A stretch of DNA of 64,000 nucleotides from an uncultured Clostridia bacterium (lineage in GTDB: Bacteria > Bacillota > Clostridia > Oscillospirales > Acutalibacteraceae), in the NCBI GenBank assembly GCA_944384815.1, contig CALWUW010000015.1, forward strand, positions 1 to 64,000. The letters are read 5' to 3'. A model generated the notes under the pieces. It was not told the DNA's origin and searched no databases. It saw only the letters and a program-made list of their open reading frames with translations. The position numbers and the translations under genes are program-made. Numbering within the stretch: the stretch's first letter is position 1; every line of letters starts with the position of its first letter. This document shows, one piece after another, positions 51,801 to 60,906 of this stretch.

Positions 51801-53174
51801 ATGGAAAAAATAAGCCGGGAAGGGAAAGAAGCCGGGCAGGCGTCTTCCGGTAAGCTCTCAGGGCTTTTGCCCGTGGGCGTCTTTTTACTTTTATTTTTAG
51901 GCGGCGGCGTGTGGCTGAAAGATTTTTACGCCATGCCGGCAGTAGCGGCGTTTTTAGTGGCGCTGATGGTGGCTTTTCTGCAAAACAGAAAGCTGCCGTT
52001 TTCCCAAAAGATGGAAGCGGCAACCCGAAGCATGGGGGATGAAAATGTCATGGTAATGTGCCTGATTTTTGTGCTGGCCGGCGCTTTTTCCGGAGCGGCC
52101 CAGGCTGCCGGGGGTGTTACCAGCACGGTGAATTTCGGGCTTTCTGTTCTTCCGCCCCAGGTAGCGGTGGCGGGGCTCTTTGTCATTGGCTGCTTTATTT
52201 CCACCGCCATGGGAACTTCCGTGGGAACCATTGCCGCATTGACGCCCATCGCGGTGGAGCTGAGCCAAAAAACAGGGATCCCGGGGGCAATGTGTGTAGG
52301 AGCCGTGGTTTGCGGAGCCATGTTCGGCGATAACCTTTCCGTGATCTCCGATACCACCATTGCAGCCACCAGAACCCAAGGCTGCGATATGAAGGATAAA
52401 TTTAGGGAAAACATCCGTATTGTTTGGCCGGCGGCAGTGGTTACATTGGTGTTGTTCCTGGTTTTGGCCAACCATTCTCAGTATGCCGTCCAAGGCGATC
52501 TGGATTACAATTTGATCCAGGTGGTGCCGTATCTGGTGGTGCTGGTGGGCGCCATGAGTGGTTTGAATGTATTTTTTGTGCTGGGATTAGGGACGGTGCT
52601 TTCTTTGGCAGCCGGTCTTATCACCCAGTCTATCCGCCCGGAAGACTTGTTTTCCGTAATGGCCAAAGGAGCGGATGGTTCCGGAGGCATTATGGGGATG
52701 TACGATATTACGGTGATCTCTATTTTGGTTGCCGGTATTATCGGGCTTGTGAAACTCAACGGAGGAATGGATTGGATCCTGCATGCCATTGGGAAGCGGA
52801 TCAAAAGCCCCAGAGGCGCTCAGCTGGGCATTGCTTTGCTGAGTTCGCTGATGGACATTTCCACGGCCAATAACACGGTGGCCATTGTTATGGCAGGCCC
52901 TATCGCCAAGGATATTTCCCAGCAGTATGGGGTCCCCGCCAAACGGACGGCGTCTCTATTGGATATTTTCACTTCCGTGTGGCAAGGGATCCTGCCTTAC
53001 GGAGCCCAAATCTTGTATGCTTGCGCAGGGGCAAGCGCTTTGGGATTGACCCCTTATCAGCTTCTTCCCTTTTTGTTTTATCCCGTGCTGATGGGTCTTG
53101 TTTCTCTGCTGTGGATCTTTTTCGGAAGCGGTAAGCGCAGCGGATTTCCGGAAAAAGCCGGAAGAAAATTTTAA
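51801..53174 (+). CDS. Na+/H+ antiporter NhaC family
   Basis: A 457-residue membrane protein with about 11-12 spans of the NhaC/ArsB-IT-type superfamily. Family motifs include STAMGTSVGTIAALTPIAVEL, GAVVCGAMFGDNLSVISDTTIAATRTQGCDMKDKF and the late GILPYGAQIL. It exports sodium in exchange for protons. A putative TATACT -10 lies at about 51749. Start ATG 51801 with GAGGAGGG. It is the second antiporter within 2 kb, pointing to a locus for sodium/pH homeostasis under the Crp-family regulator. Confidence 0.92.
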   Translation: MEKISREGKEAGQASSGKLSGLLPVGVFLLLFLGGGVWLKDFYAMPAVAAFLVALMVAFLQNRKLPFSQKMEAATRSMGDENVMVMCLIFVLAGAFSGAAQAAGGVTSTVNFGLSVLPPQVAVAGLFVIGCFISTAMGTSVGTIAALTPIAVELSQKTGIPGAMCVGAVVCGAMFGDNLSVISDTTIAATRTQGCDMKDKFRENIRIVWPAAVVTLVLFLVLANHSQYAVQGDLDYNLIQVVPYLVVLVGAMSGLNVFFVLGLGTVLSLAAGLITQSIRPEDLFSVMAKGADGSGGIMGMYDITVISILVAGIIGLVKLNGGMDWILHAIGKRIKSPRGAQLGIALLSSLMDISTANNTVAIVMAGPIAKDISQQYGVPAKRTASLLDIFTSVWQGILPYGAQILYACAGASALGLTPYQLLPFLFYPVLMGLVSLLWIFFGSGKRSGFPEKAGRKF

Positions 53175-53315
53175 GCAGGGAGAAGCGCCTGGTTTTGGAC
53201 GGACCGTATAAAAGCGCCCTTGGCAGGAAAAGTATATTTTCACAGGAGGCGCCGGATTTGCGCCGGTATGTTTTGAATAAGGAAATAAGGAGATAAAAAT
53301 ATCCGGTAAAAGCAG

Positions 53316-53366
53316 AAAAAGCCCAGGGATCGGAAGGTTTTTCCTTCCGATCCCCGGGCTTTTTTA
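53316..53366. terminator. Strong bidirectional terminator
   Basis: AAAAAGCCC-GGGATCGGAAGG / CCTTCCGATCCC-GGGCTTTTTT, a 20-bp stem with one mismatch, between the convergent NhaC and glycosyltransferase genes. The rest of the 284-base gap shows nothing recognisable. Confidence 0.95.
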
Positions 53367-53458
53367 AGACGAAATGTGCTTTATGAAAATACCTGGGCCC
53401 ATAAAATACCCACAACACCCAGGTGCATTTTTGAGATTTTCAGGCGATTTCAGAACTT

Positions 53459-54604
53459 TTACAGTTCAGGCGTATCCGCTTGGTTCGGCGCTTCCCGGAG
53501 AAGCCTCCGAATGGTTTCCAGAATGTTCCGACAGGAGGCGGAACGATCAAAGGCGCGGCAGTTTTCCGCCATTTCCCGAAGCTTTTCCGGATTGGTCAGT
53601 AGGGGGCGGATTTGGGCGGCACAATCCTGGGATGATTTTAGCGGAATGGCCATGCCGTGGCGGATCAGGAAATTGGCGTTGTCTTCCTCCTGCCCGGGAA
53701 TGGCGTCAAATACAGCCATGGGGATCCCGGCGGCCAGCGCTTCCGAAACCGTAAGCCCGCCGGGCTTGGTGATCAAAAGGTCGCTCATATGCATAAAGTC
53801 AGCCACACGGTCTGTAAAATAGAAAAGCCGGGTATCCTTGGGGCTTCCTTTGATTTCTTTTTGGAAAGCGTCATAAAGCTTTTGGTTTCGCCCGGTGATC
53901 ACGACGATTTGGAAGTTTTCGGGGATCTGCACCAGCTGGCGGTAGATCCCTAAAATATTGTTGACGCCGAAGCTGCCGGCCATAAACAGAACGGTGGGAA
54001 GATGGGGCGTGAAGTTAAATTCCCGAAGAAGGGAGGGCTTGTCACCTGGCGCAAAAAAAGCTTCTCCTACGGGAATGCCGAAAGGAAAGATCTTTTCTTC
54101 CGGGGCTCCCATTTCTACCATAGGCGCAGTCATATCCCCGTTGGCTGTGATGTAGGCGTCCACATTGGGAGCGATCCAGGCTTTATGAGGACCGTAGTCC
54201 GTCATGAGACAAAGCAAAGGGGTTTTTAGGACCCCTTTCTCTTTCAGCACGGACAGCATCTCCGTGGCAAAGGGATGGGTGGAAAGCACGGCATCCGGCT
54301 GTTCCTCTTCCAGGGTTTTCAGAAGCTTCTTGCTGAACTGCCGTGTAAGGCCGGACATCATATTGAACATGGGGGTCTTACGGTTGGTACGGGTGTAAAG
54401 AAAACCAAAAAGGCCGGGGGTATGCCGGACCATAAAGTAATATCCGTCACAGCATACGGTGTCCACAAAGCCGTTGATAAGCTTTAACGTATCGATAACC
54501 GTTACCTGATCCTCCGGAGAAGATTGGTGAATGTATTGCTCTAAAGTGTGAGCGGCCCGCATATGTCCGCCGCCGGTGGCTGCGGAAAAAATAACCAGTT
54601 TCAT
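53459..54604 (-). CDS. MGDG synthase-type glycosyltransferase (UgtP-like)
   Basis: A 381-residue GT-B glycosyltransferase of the monogalactosyldiacylglycerol synthase/processive diacylglycerol glucosyltransferase type (GT28-like). The N-terminus is MKLVIFSAATGGGHMRAAHTLEQYI, and the C-terminal nucleotide-sugar site is MHMSDLLITKPGGLTVSEALAAGIPM. It transfers hexose from a UDP-sugar to diacylglycerol, making glycolipid for the membrane or lipoteichoic acid anchor. Start ATG 54604 with GCAGGAGGTG; a longer in-frame version from 54706 has no site. Monocistronic. Confidence 0.9.
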   Translation of the reverse strand: MKLVIFSAATGGGHMRAAHTLEQYIHQSSPEDQVTVIDTLKLINGFVDTVCCDGYYFMVRHTPGLFGFLYTRTNRKTPMFNMMSGLTRQFSKKLLKTLEEEQPDAVLSTHPFATEMLSVLKEKGVLKTPLLCLMTDYGPHKAWIAPNVDAYITANGDMTAPMVEMGAPEEKIFPFGIPVGEAFFAPGDKPSLLREFNFTPHLPTVLFMAGSFGVNNILGIYRQLVQIPENFQIVVITGRNQKLYDAFQKEIKGSPKDTRLFYFTDRVADFMHMSDLLITKPGGLTVSEALAAGIPMAVFDAIPGQEEDNANFLIRHGMAIPLKSSQDCAAQIRPLLTNPEKLREMAENCRAFDRSASCRNILETIRRLLREAPNQADTPEL

Positions 54605-54850
54605 CTTTGGCACCTCCTGCCTTGCGGCTGTGCAAAAATAGAGGGAAACCCCATTTCCGGTGAAGCGTCGGGATTTCTTTGGAGTTATTATAGCATAAGT
54701 GCGCAAAATGGTAAATTCATAAATAGAATATTATAAACCTGTAACTTTACTTTATAAAGAAAAAAGGATATGATGTACACGGAAAATGCGTTTTCTGTAT
54801 GGTGTGACGCGATATGGAAAATAGTATAGAAAAAGGATGGAGGTAGGGAC

Positions 54851-56539
54851 ATGGCAAAATACAGACCGTCGAGCCAAGAATTTGAAAACATTTCATCCAA
54901 CTCTGGAAAAAACCGGAAAAAAACCGTCTGGATTGCTGTGATTTCTGCGGTTGTAATCATTGCTTTAGCGGTAACGGCTTATTTTGTGGTGCGCTCTGTG
55001 CAGGAAGCGGAAATTCGAAATGCCCATGAGCAAGAAATAGCGGCCTTGCTGGACACGGATACGTTTTATAAAGGAATTCGCATTAACGGGCAGGACGTAG
55101 GCGGCAAAACCCTGGAAGAAGTCCGGGAAAGCCTTGTAAAAGAGTATGAGGAAGAAGTCCGGGATTTTTGCCGGTTGGAGCTTACCTACGGAGAGAAAAC
55201 CTGGAGTTTTGATGCCCAGGAACTGGGGATTTCTTTCACTTCCGAAAAGGTTTTGGAAGAGGCTATGGCTTACGGGCGGGAAGGAGACCGTGAGGAACGG
55301 TACAGAACCGTCATTGCCCTGCAGGAAGCCCCTGTGGAATTTGAGATCAGCTATACCCTAGGAGAAAATATTTTGACACAAAAAGTTGCGGAGATCGCCA
55401 AAGAGCTGGACACGGAAATGAAAAATGCCCAGGTGGAAGGGTTTAACGCAGAAACAAAAGCCTTCCAGGTTTCGGAAGGAACCCCCGGCATCACCGTGCA
55501 GCAAGAGGCTTTGCTGGCAACAATCCAAAAGGATCTGCAGGAAAAGAAACCGGCCGTGGAAGAAATTCCTGTAAAAGAAATTCCCGTGGAAGTTACGGCA
55601 GAAGAACTGCGGCCCAATCTGAAGCAGATCGGGTATTATGAAACGGTGGCTACCGCGGCATACAATTCCCGCTTTAACATGGGAAGAGCTTTGGATACGT
55701 TTAACGGAACCGTGGTGCAGCCCGGAGAAGTTTGTTCGTATCTGGGCGTTATTGGCCCCTGCGGCAAGGCGGAAGGATATCTTCCGGCCAATGCGATCTT
55801 GAACGGCCGTTTCGTGGCTTCTTACGGCGGCGGAATCTGCCAGTCCTCCACCACGGTATACGGCGCCATCCTTCGGGCAGGCATAGAAATTGTGGAGCGG
55901 AGCAATCACAGCATTCCGTCTACCTATTGCCCGCTGGGTCAGGATTCCACGATCAGCTATCCCACAACGGACCTGAAATTCCGGAATCATACCGAATATC
56001 CCATGTACTTCCTGTCCGGCATGAAAGGAAATGTATGCTGGGTGGCGGTGTATGGCTGGCAGGATCCTTCTTACGATACCATTAAGGTTTATTCCAAAAC
56101 CACGGAAGTTCTCCCTGCCAGAAACACAAAGAGCTACGCTGTGGATAACACACTGAAAAAAGGCCAGGTGCGCTTGGATTCCAACGGAAGAACCGGATAC
56201 CGGGCCAGCGCATGGAGAGTATATTTTAAGGACGGCCAGGAAGTAAAGCGGGAAAATTTGCCCTCTTCTTACTATCCGGCCAGCGGAGCCTACTATTCCT
56301 ACGGCCCCGGTACAAAGTTGGATGAAAACGGAGTGCCTATTGTAGAGAGCGGTTCTTCCTCTTCTTCCTCTTCGTCTTCGTCGTCTTCTTCCTCCTCTTC
56401 GTCCTCTTCTTCGTCTCAGCCTTCTTCTTCGCAGCCGGAGTCTTCCCAGTCTTCCACTCCGGAATCTTCCAGCCCAGAAATTTCCTCTGAAATTTCTTCA
56501 GAAATTTCAGAAAACCCCTCCACAACAGAAGAAAATTGA
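54851..56539 (+). CDS. VanW family protein with serine-rich tail
   Basis: A 562-residue membrane-anchored protein. A cytoplasmic N-terminus precedes one transmembrane helix (about 25-48) and a peptidoglycan-binding-like region of the PG_binding_4 type (about 70-230, with KGIRINGQDVGGKTLEEV). The VanW domain follows at about 265-410 (FNMGRALDTFNGTVVQPGEVCSYL, SYGGGICQSSTTVYGA, SNHSIPSTY), then a G5-like linker. The last about 65 residues are almost pure Ser with Pro/Glu, encoded by mixed TCN codons (about 56350-56530). Start ATG 54851 follows GGAGG. VanW proteins occur in glycopeptide resistance clusters but most, as here, are general cell-wall proteins of unknown role. Confidence 0.92.
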   Translation: MAKYRPSSQEFENISSNSGKNRKKTVWIAVISAVVIIALAVTAYFVVRSVQEAEIRNAHEQEIAALLDTDTFYKGIRINGQDVGGKTLEEVRESLVKEYEEEVRDFCRLELTYGEKTWSFDAQELGISFTSEKVLEEAMAYGREGDREERYRTVIALQEAPVEFEISYTLGENILTQKVAEIAKELDTEMKNAQVEGFNAETKAFQVSEGTPGITVQQEALLATIQKDLQEKKPAVEEIPVKEIPVEVTAEELRPNLKQIGYYETVATAAYNSRFNMGRALDTFNGTVVQPGEVCSYLGVIGPCGKAEGYLPANAILNGRFVASYGGGICQSSTTVYGAILRAGIEIVERSNHSIPSTYCPLGQDSTISYPTTDLKFRNHTEYPMYFLSGMKGNVCWVAVYGWQDPSYDTIKVYSKTTEVLPARNTKSYAVDNTLKKGQVRLDSNGRTGYRASAWRVYFKDGQEVKRENLPSSYYPASGAYYSYGPGTKLDENGVPIVESGSSSSSSSSSSSSSSSSSSSSSQPSSSQPESSQSSTPESSSPEISSEISSEISENPSTTEEN

Positions 56540-56578
56540 TGTATACTGTATCTGATAATACGATACAAGAAACCATTT

Positions 56579-56606
56579 GCCGCGGAGTTCCGAAAGGGGC
56601 CCGCGG
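56579..56606 (+). other. GC-rich hairpin in the leader of the glycosyltransferase gene
   Basis: GCCGCGG / CCGCGGC around a 14-base loop in the 117-base gap between the VanW and glycosyltransferase genes. No T tract follows, so it is not a normal terminator. Confidence 0.45.
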
Positions 56607-56656
56607 CGTTGGAGCATAGTTGAAAATAGACTGTGCTTTAGAAAGGACTTCTGAGA

Positions 56657-57640
56657 ATGGAAAAAACTCCCAAGATTAGTGTGATTATTCCCGTGTATAA
56701 CGTGGAAAAATATTTGGGCAAATGCCTTTCATCCCTGATGGAACAGACTTTCCGGGACTTTGAGGTAATTGCCGTAAACGATGGTTCCACCGACGGGAGC
56801 TTGGAGATTTTGCGGCGGTTCGAGGCGGAATACAGCAATCTTGTGGTTTTGGATCAGAAAAACGGCGGCGTTTCCAGTGCCAGAAACAAGGCAATGGAGC
56901 AAGCCAGAGGAGAATATCTCTGCTTTGTGGACAGCGATGATTTTGTGGCGCCTTCCTATTTGCAGAGGCTGTATGAGCTTTGTACGGAAAATCAGGCGGA
57001 TATTGCCTGCTGTTCGTATTACTTCCGGTTTGTGGAATGGGATTTTCTGATCCAGTATCCTTTCCGCTGCAAAGGAGTATATACCAGAAAGCAAGCCATT
57101 AAACGGCTCCTTCACGACTGTTCCCTGCAAAGTTTGCTTTGGAATAAGATTTATAAGCGCTCTTTGTTTGTGGAAAGCGGCGTGCAGTTTCCCAAAATGT
57201 GCTTTGAAGACCTGGCAGTTTTAAATCGGGTATTTGCGTGTGCGGATCGAGTTGCTATTACCAACGAGCCTTTGTATTATTACAATAAGCATAAGGCCAG
57301 CACGTTGGCGACTATGAACGCGAAAAAAGTAAATGACTTCCTCCGTTCCATTGCCATGGTTCGAACTTCTCTGGAAGAAAGCGGAGAGTTCAAAACCTAT
57401 CGCCGCAGTTATTGGTTTTTAGCGCAGAAAACGTTCACCTGTTGCCGGTCGTATCTTTACAGGATGCATCGGGAACATAAAACAACCAAGGGGCTGCTTC
57501 GCAATTTGAAAGCATTGGCAAAAGGAATTGAGTATTGTGCAGGGGATTCCTTCCGGCCGGTGCATTACAGCCATGAATTCCCGGATTTTGTTCGGGAGCC
57601 TGGTTCCCCGGAACTTCTGGAGGAAGATTATATCCGCTAG
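56657..57640 (+). CDS. Glycosyltransferase family 2
   Basis: A 327-residue GT-A enzyme of GT2. It opens with PKISVIIPVYNVEKYLGKCLSSLMEQTFRDFEVIAVNDGSTDGS, carries the D-x-D motif as FVDSDD (about 93-98), and continues with a helical C-terminal part without membrane spans. GT2 enzymes add sugars from nucleotide donors to lipid-linked or surface polysaccharides. Followed 14 bases later by the flippase-like LPG synthase-type gene, so they form a transcript probably concerned with envelope glycolipid or glycan. Confidence 0.92.
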   Translation: MEKTPKISVIIPVYNVEKYLGKCLSSLMEQTFRDFEVIAVNDGSTDGSLEILRRFEAEYSNLVVLDQKNGGVSSARNKAMEQARGEYLCFVDSDDFVAPSYLQRLYELCTENQADIACCSYYFRFVEWDFLIQYPFRCKGVYTRKQAIKRLLHDCSLQSLLWNKIYKRSLFVESGVQFPKMCFEDLAVLNRVFACADRVAITNEPLYYYNKHKASTLATMNAKKVNDFLRSIAMVRTSLEESGEFKTYRRSYWFLAQKTFTCCRSYLYRMHREHKTTKGLLRNLKALAKGIEYCAGDSFRPVHYSHEFPDFVREPGSPELLEEDYIR

Positions 57641-57654
57641 GAGCTGTTGTTTGT

Positions 57655-58734
57655 ATGAAATTTGGCCGGAGCAAATCCGTATTTTTTCAGGCGGCGCTGT
57701 TTGCCGTCACCGTGGGAATGCTGGTTTACTTTTGTGTTTCCGGCAACAATTTAATGCTGCTTTTGAAAAGTCTGCCCGGTTTGAGCCTGCTTTGGCTGCT
57801 GGGCAGTCTGTTTTGTACAGCGGGAAGCTGGATGGTGGAGACCCGCATTTTGCAATTGTTGCTTCGCTCAGCGGGGAAGGATCCCTGTTCGTTTTGGAAG
57901 ACGTTTCAAGCGGTGATGACCGGGCTGTATTTCGGCGCTGTGACGCCGTTTGCGGTGGCCGGGCAGCCTATGCAGTTTTTGGCGCTGACCCGTCAGGGGG
58001 TCCCTTCCGGACGAGCTGTTTCCGCTTTGGCGCAGAAATTTCTGGTCTATCAAACTACGTTAGTAGTTCTTTCCGCAGGGATACTGCTGCTGGAAGGCGG
58101 TTTTTTCAGCGAAAATATTCCGGGGATCTTTACGCTGGCCTGCGTGGCGTTTGCTTACCAATCCGCAGCCATTGTGCTTTTGTTCTTTTTTACCCACAAC
58201 CGGAAAGTCACCACTGGATTGATCCACTGGTTTTTGCGGGTGCTTACCAAAATTCGTTTGGTTCGTTCCCCGGAAAAGGTGGAAGAAACGGTGAACCGGC
58301 AGCTGGAGTTTTATTTGGAAGCCAACCGGACCATGCACAAGGACCACAAAACCAGCTTCCAGGTTTACGGATGGACGGTTTTGCAGCAGCTTCTGGTGTT
58401 TTCGGTTCCGTTTTTTCTCTATAAGGCTTTTTCCCATCCGGGATTTCCCGTGGTGGACATGATTTCTTCTCAGTGTGTGGTGACCATGCTCTCCGCCTGT
58501 ACGCCTTTGCCCGGTGCGGCGGGAGCGGCGGAAGGAAGCTTTTTGGGTGTGTTCCGATTGTTTTTCCAGGAAGATGTTTTGCAGCAGGCTATGCTGCTTT
58601 GGAGATTGATCACGTATTATTCCTGCATTGTTGTAGGTGTGTTTTTTGCCGGTTCCTTGCGGAAAAAAGATCAAAAGGGAAGAAAAGCTGCTTTGCCCGG
58701 CCAAAGCGAGCCCTTTTCGGGAGGTAGTGTATGA
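57655..58734 (+). CDS. Lysylphosphatidylglycerol synthase transmembrane-type protein (UPF0104)
   Basis: A 359-residue membrane protein with about eight spans, matching the flippase part of MprF (UPF0104/YbhN). Landmarks are FKTFQAVMTGLYFGAVTPFAVAGQPMQFLALTRQGVPSGRAVSALAQKFLVYQ and TPLPGAAGAAEGSFLGVF. It lacks the aminoacyl-transferase domain of full MprF, so it should only flip lipids. Its neighbour glycosyltransferase suggests a glycolipid cargo. Its stop overlaps the NAD synthetase start (ATGA at 58731-58734). Confidence 0.9.
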   Translation: MKFGRSKSVFFQAALFAVTVGMLVYFCVSGNNLMLLLKSLPGLSLLWLLGSLFCTAGSWMVETRILQLLLRSAGKDPCSFWKTFQAVMTGLYFGAVTPFAVAGQPMQFLALTRQGVPSGRAVSALAQKFLVYQTTLVVLSAGILLLEGGFFSENIPGIFTLACVAFAYQSAAIVLLFFFTHNRKVTTGLIHWFLRVLTKIRLVRSPEKVEETVNRQLEFYLEANRTMHKDHKTSFQVYGWTVLQQLLVFSVPFFLYKAFSHPGFPVVDMISSQCVVTMLSACTPLPGAAGAAEGSFLGVFRLFFQEDVLQQAMLLWRLITYYSCIVVGVFFAGSLRKKDQKGRKAALPGQSEPFSGGSV

Positions 58735-60659
58735 AAGACGGATTTATTCGATGCGCTTGCACGTCCCCGGTTATACGGCCGGGGGATTGTCAGGGAAACC
58801 GGGAGTCCATTGGGCAGGCTCTGCGCCAGACGGCCCAGGCAGGGGCCAGTGTAGTGGTGTTTCCGGAGCTTTGTCTTACCGGCTATACCTGCGGAGATCT
58901 GTTCCGGGGAGAAACGCTGCTTAAAGGAGCGGAAAGGGCGCTGGAGCAGCTGATCCGGGATACGGCGGAGCTGCCGGTGCTGGCGGCTGTAGGTGTTCCT
59001 GTGGCGGCGGGAGGCCAGCTCTATAACTGCGCGGCGGTTTTTTGCCGGGGAGAGCTTCTGGGCCTGGCGGCAAAAACATATTTGCCCAACTATAATGAGT
59101 TTTACGAGGCCCGTCATTTTTCTCCCGCTCCGGATACAGAGTTGGAAGTGACGTTTTGCGGGAAAACGGTTCCCTTGGGGAACGATTTGCTGTTTTGTTG
59201 CACCACCATTCCGGATTGTGCGGTGGGTGTGGAGATCTGCGAGGATCTTTGGACCATGGTTCCCCCGGGAACCAACCTGGCTGCCGCAGGGGCGACTCTT
59301 CTTTTGAATCTTTCCGCCAGCGATGAAGTGGTAGGAAAAGCGGAATATCGCCGGCAGCTGGTGGCCATGCAGTCTGCCCGGCTGCTGTGCGGATATGTGT
59401 ATGCCGATGCCGGCCGGGGAGAATCCACTACGGATCTGGTGTTTTCCGGTCATGACCTGATTGCGGAAAACGGCACGGTGCTGGGCGAGATCCCGGCCTT
59501 TTCCACGGCTCCTTTTTTAACGGCGGACGTGGACCTGCAGCGTATGCAGCTGGAACGCAGAAGGACCAACACATGGAAATCCGGAGGAAAAGCCCGGAAG
59601 ATCTACTTTGCTTTGCCGGAAGAAGCGGAGGAAAAGAAGCAGTTGCAGCGCCAGATTTCCCCGCTGCCCTTTGTCCCTCAGGAAAAGGAAAACCTGGCGG
59701 GACGCTGCCGGCAGATCCTGACGATCCAGGCGCAGGGATTAGGCACCCGGCTGAAACATACGGGTTGCAAAAATGTGGTCATCGGGGTTTCCGGCGGGTT
59801 GGATTCCACCTTGGCGCTGTTGGTGGCTGCCCGGGCCTTTGCCGAGGAAGGGCTTTCCCCGGAAGGAATCCTGGCGGTGTCCATGCCCGGGTTCGGGACC
59901 ACGTCCCGAACCAAAAGCAACGCCCAGCGCCTTTCGGAGCTTTTGGGCGCCTGCTTCCGGGAGATCCCCATTGGCGCCGCGGTGGAGCAGCATTTCCGGG
60001 ATATCGGCCATGACCCCCAGGTGCAGGATGTGACCTATGAAAACGCCCAGGCTCGGGAACGCACCCAAATTTTGATGGATCTGGCAAACCAGACAGGCAG
60101 CATGGTAGTGGGAACCGGAGATCTTTCTGAGCTGGCCTTGGGATGGGCTACCTATAACGGAGACCATATGAGTATGTATGGCGTCAACAGCTCCATTCCC
60201 AAAACGCTGGTGCGCCATTTGGTGCGGTATGTGGCCCAGGAGACCGGCGGCGAATTGGGGAACGTGCTGGAAGATATTTTGGATACGCCGGTGAGCCCGG
60301 AGCTTCTTCCTCCGGTGAACGGTGAAATTTCCCAGAAAACCGAGGATATTGTGGGGCCCTATGAGCTTCACGACTTTTTCCTCTATTATCTGCTGCGCTT
60401 TGGATTTGGACCGGGCAAGATTTTCCGGTTGGCGGAAAAGGCCTTTGCGGGACAGTACGACTCCCAGGTGATCGGAAAATGGCTGGAAACTTTCTTCCGG
60501 CGTTTCTTTGCCCAGCAGTTTAAGCGCTCCTGCCTGCCGGACGGCCCGAAAGTGGGAAGCGTGACTCTTTCTCCCCGTGGAGATTGGCGGATGCCCAGCG
60601 ACGCCAGCGCGGCGCTGTGGATGGAAGAAATCCGGGAGCTGAAGCAGCAGAAGGGATAA
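58731..60659 (+). CDS. nadE: Glutamine-dependent NAD+ synthetase
   Basis: A 642-residue two-domain enzyme. The N-terminal nitrilase-type glutaminase (about 1-280) has Glu in VFPELCLTGY, Lys in AKTYLPNYNEFYE and nucleophile Cys170 in VEICEDLW. The C-terminal synthetase has the PP-loop S354-G-G-L-D-S-T and later GTGDLSELALGWATYNGDHM. It makes NAD+ from nicotinic acid adenine dinucleotide using glutamine-derived ammonia channelled between domains. The long form is usual in Clostridia. Translationally coupled to an unrelated membrane protein gene upstream. Confidence 0.95.
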   Translation: MKDGFIRCACTSPVIRPGDCQGNRESIGQALRQTAQAGASVVVFPELCLTGYTCGDLFRGETLLKGAERALEQLIRDTAELPVLAAVGVPVAAGGQLYNCAAVFCRGELLGLAAKTYLPNYNEFYEARHFSPAPDTELEVTFCGKTVPLGNDLLFCCTTIPDCAVGVEICEDLWTMVPPGTNLAAAGATLLLNLSASDEVVGKAEYRRQLVAMQSARLLCGYVYADAGRGESTTDLVFSGHDLIAENGTVLGEIPAFSTAPFLTADVDLQRMQLERRRTNTWKSGGKARKIYFALPEEAEEKKQLQRQISPLPFVPQEKENLAGRCRQILTIQAQGLGTRLKHTGCKNVVIGVSGGLDSTLALLVAARAFAEEGLSPEGILAVSMPGFGTTSRTKSNAQRLSELLGACFREIPIGAAVEQHFRDIGHDPQVQDVTYENAQARERTQILMDLANQTGSMVVGTGDLSELALGWATYNGDHMSMYGVNSSIPKTLVRHLVRYVAQETGGELGNVLEDILDTPVSPELLPPVNGEISQKTEDIVGPYELHDFFLYYLLRFGFGPGKIFRLAEKAFAGQYDSQVIGKWLETFFRRFFAQQFKRSCLPDGPKVGSVTLSPRGDWRMPSDASAALWMEEIRELKQQKG

Positions 60660-60842
60660 AGTGGAGGCCGTATGCCCAAAGGCAGCGGCTGAAAGTGAGC
60701 GGCTGCGCCTGAACATCCCGCAGCACAGGAACACGGAGCACAGGAGCACCGCAACACTGCCACACCGTAACACTGTAACAGTAACATAGGGGCGCAGAGC
60801 CAAAGGAATACAGGAAATTCCTTCCGACTTCTAAAAAAGATA
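60660..60842. repeat. Degenerate repeat tract after nadE
   Basis: Imperfect AGCACAGGAACACGG/AGCACAGGAGCACCG units (about 60720-60752) run into ACACTG-CCACACCGTAACACTGTAACAGTAAC (60753-60786), in which GTAAC recurs. No gene is seen. Confidence 0.6.
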
Positions 60843-60871
60843 TTGACATATGTCGGAAACTGGTGCATACT
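60843..60871 (+). promoter_or_regulatory. Promoter of the DUF134-NifX-like operon
   Basis: TTGACA (60843-60848), 17-base spacer, CATACT (60866-60871), 36 bases before the start at 60907. Confidence 0.8.
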
Positions 60872-60894
60872 TATTACGGACATATGTGGGAAAC
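60846..60894 (+). promoter_or_regulatory. 15-bp direct repeats over the promoter, candidate autoregulatory operator
   Basis: ACATATGTCGGAAAC at 60846-60860 and ACATATGTGGGAAAC at 60880-60894 differ by one base and lie 34 bases apart. One overlaps the -35/spacer, the other the start of the transcript, the expected place for a repressor. The first gene downstream encodes a helix-turn-helix DUF134 protein. Confidence 0.6.
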
Positions 60895-60906
60895 GAGGTG
60901 ACGCAT

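Noticed and set aside
54851-56539. Vancomycin resistance determinant
   Set aside because: Only a VanW-type protein is present; no vanH, ligase, vanX or VanRS genes are nearby. Such VanW proteins are common housekeeping wall proteins in Clostridia.
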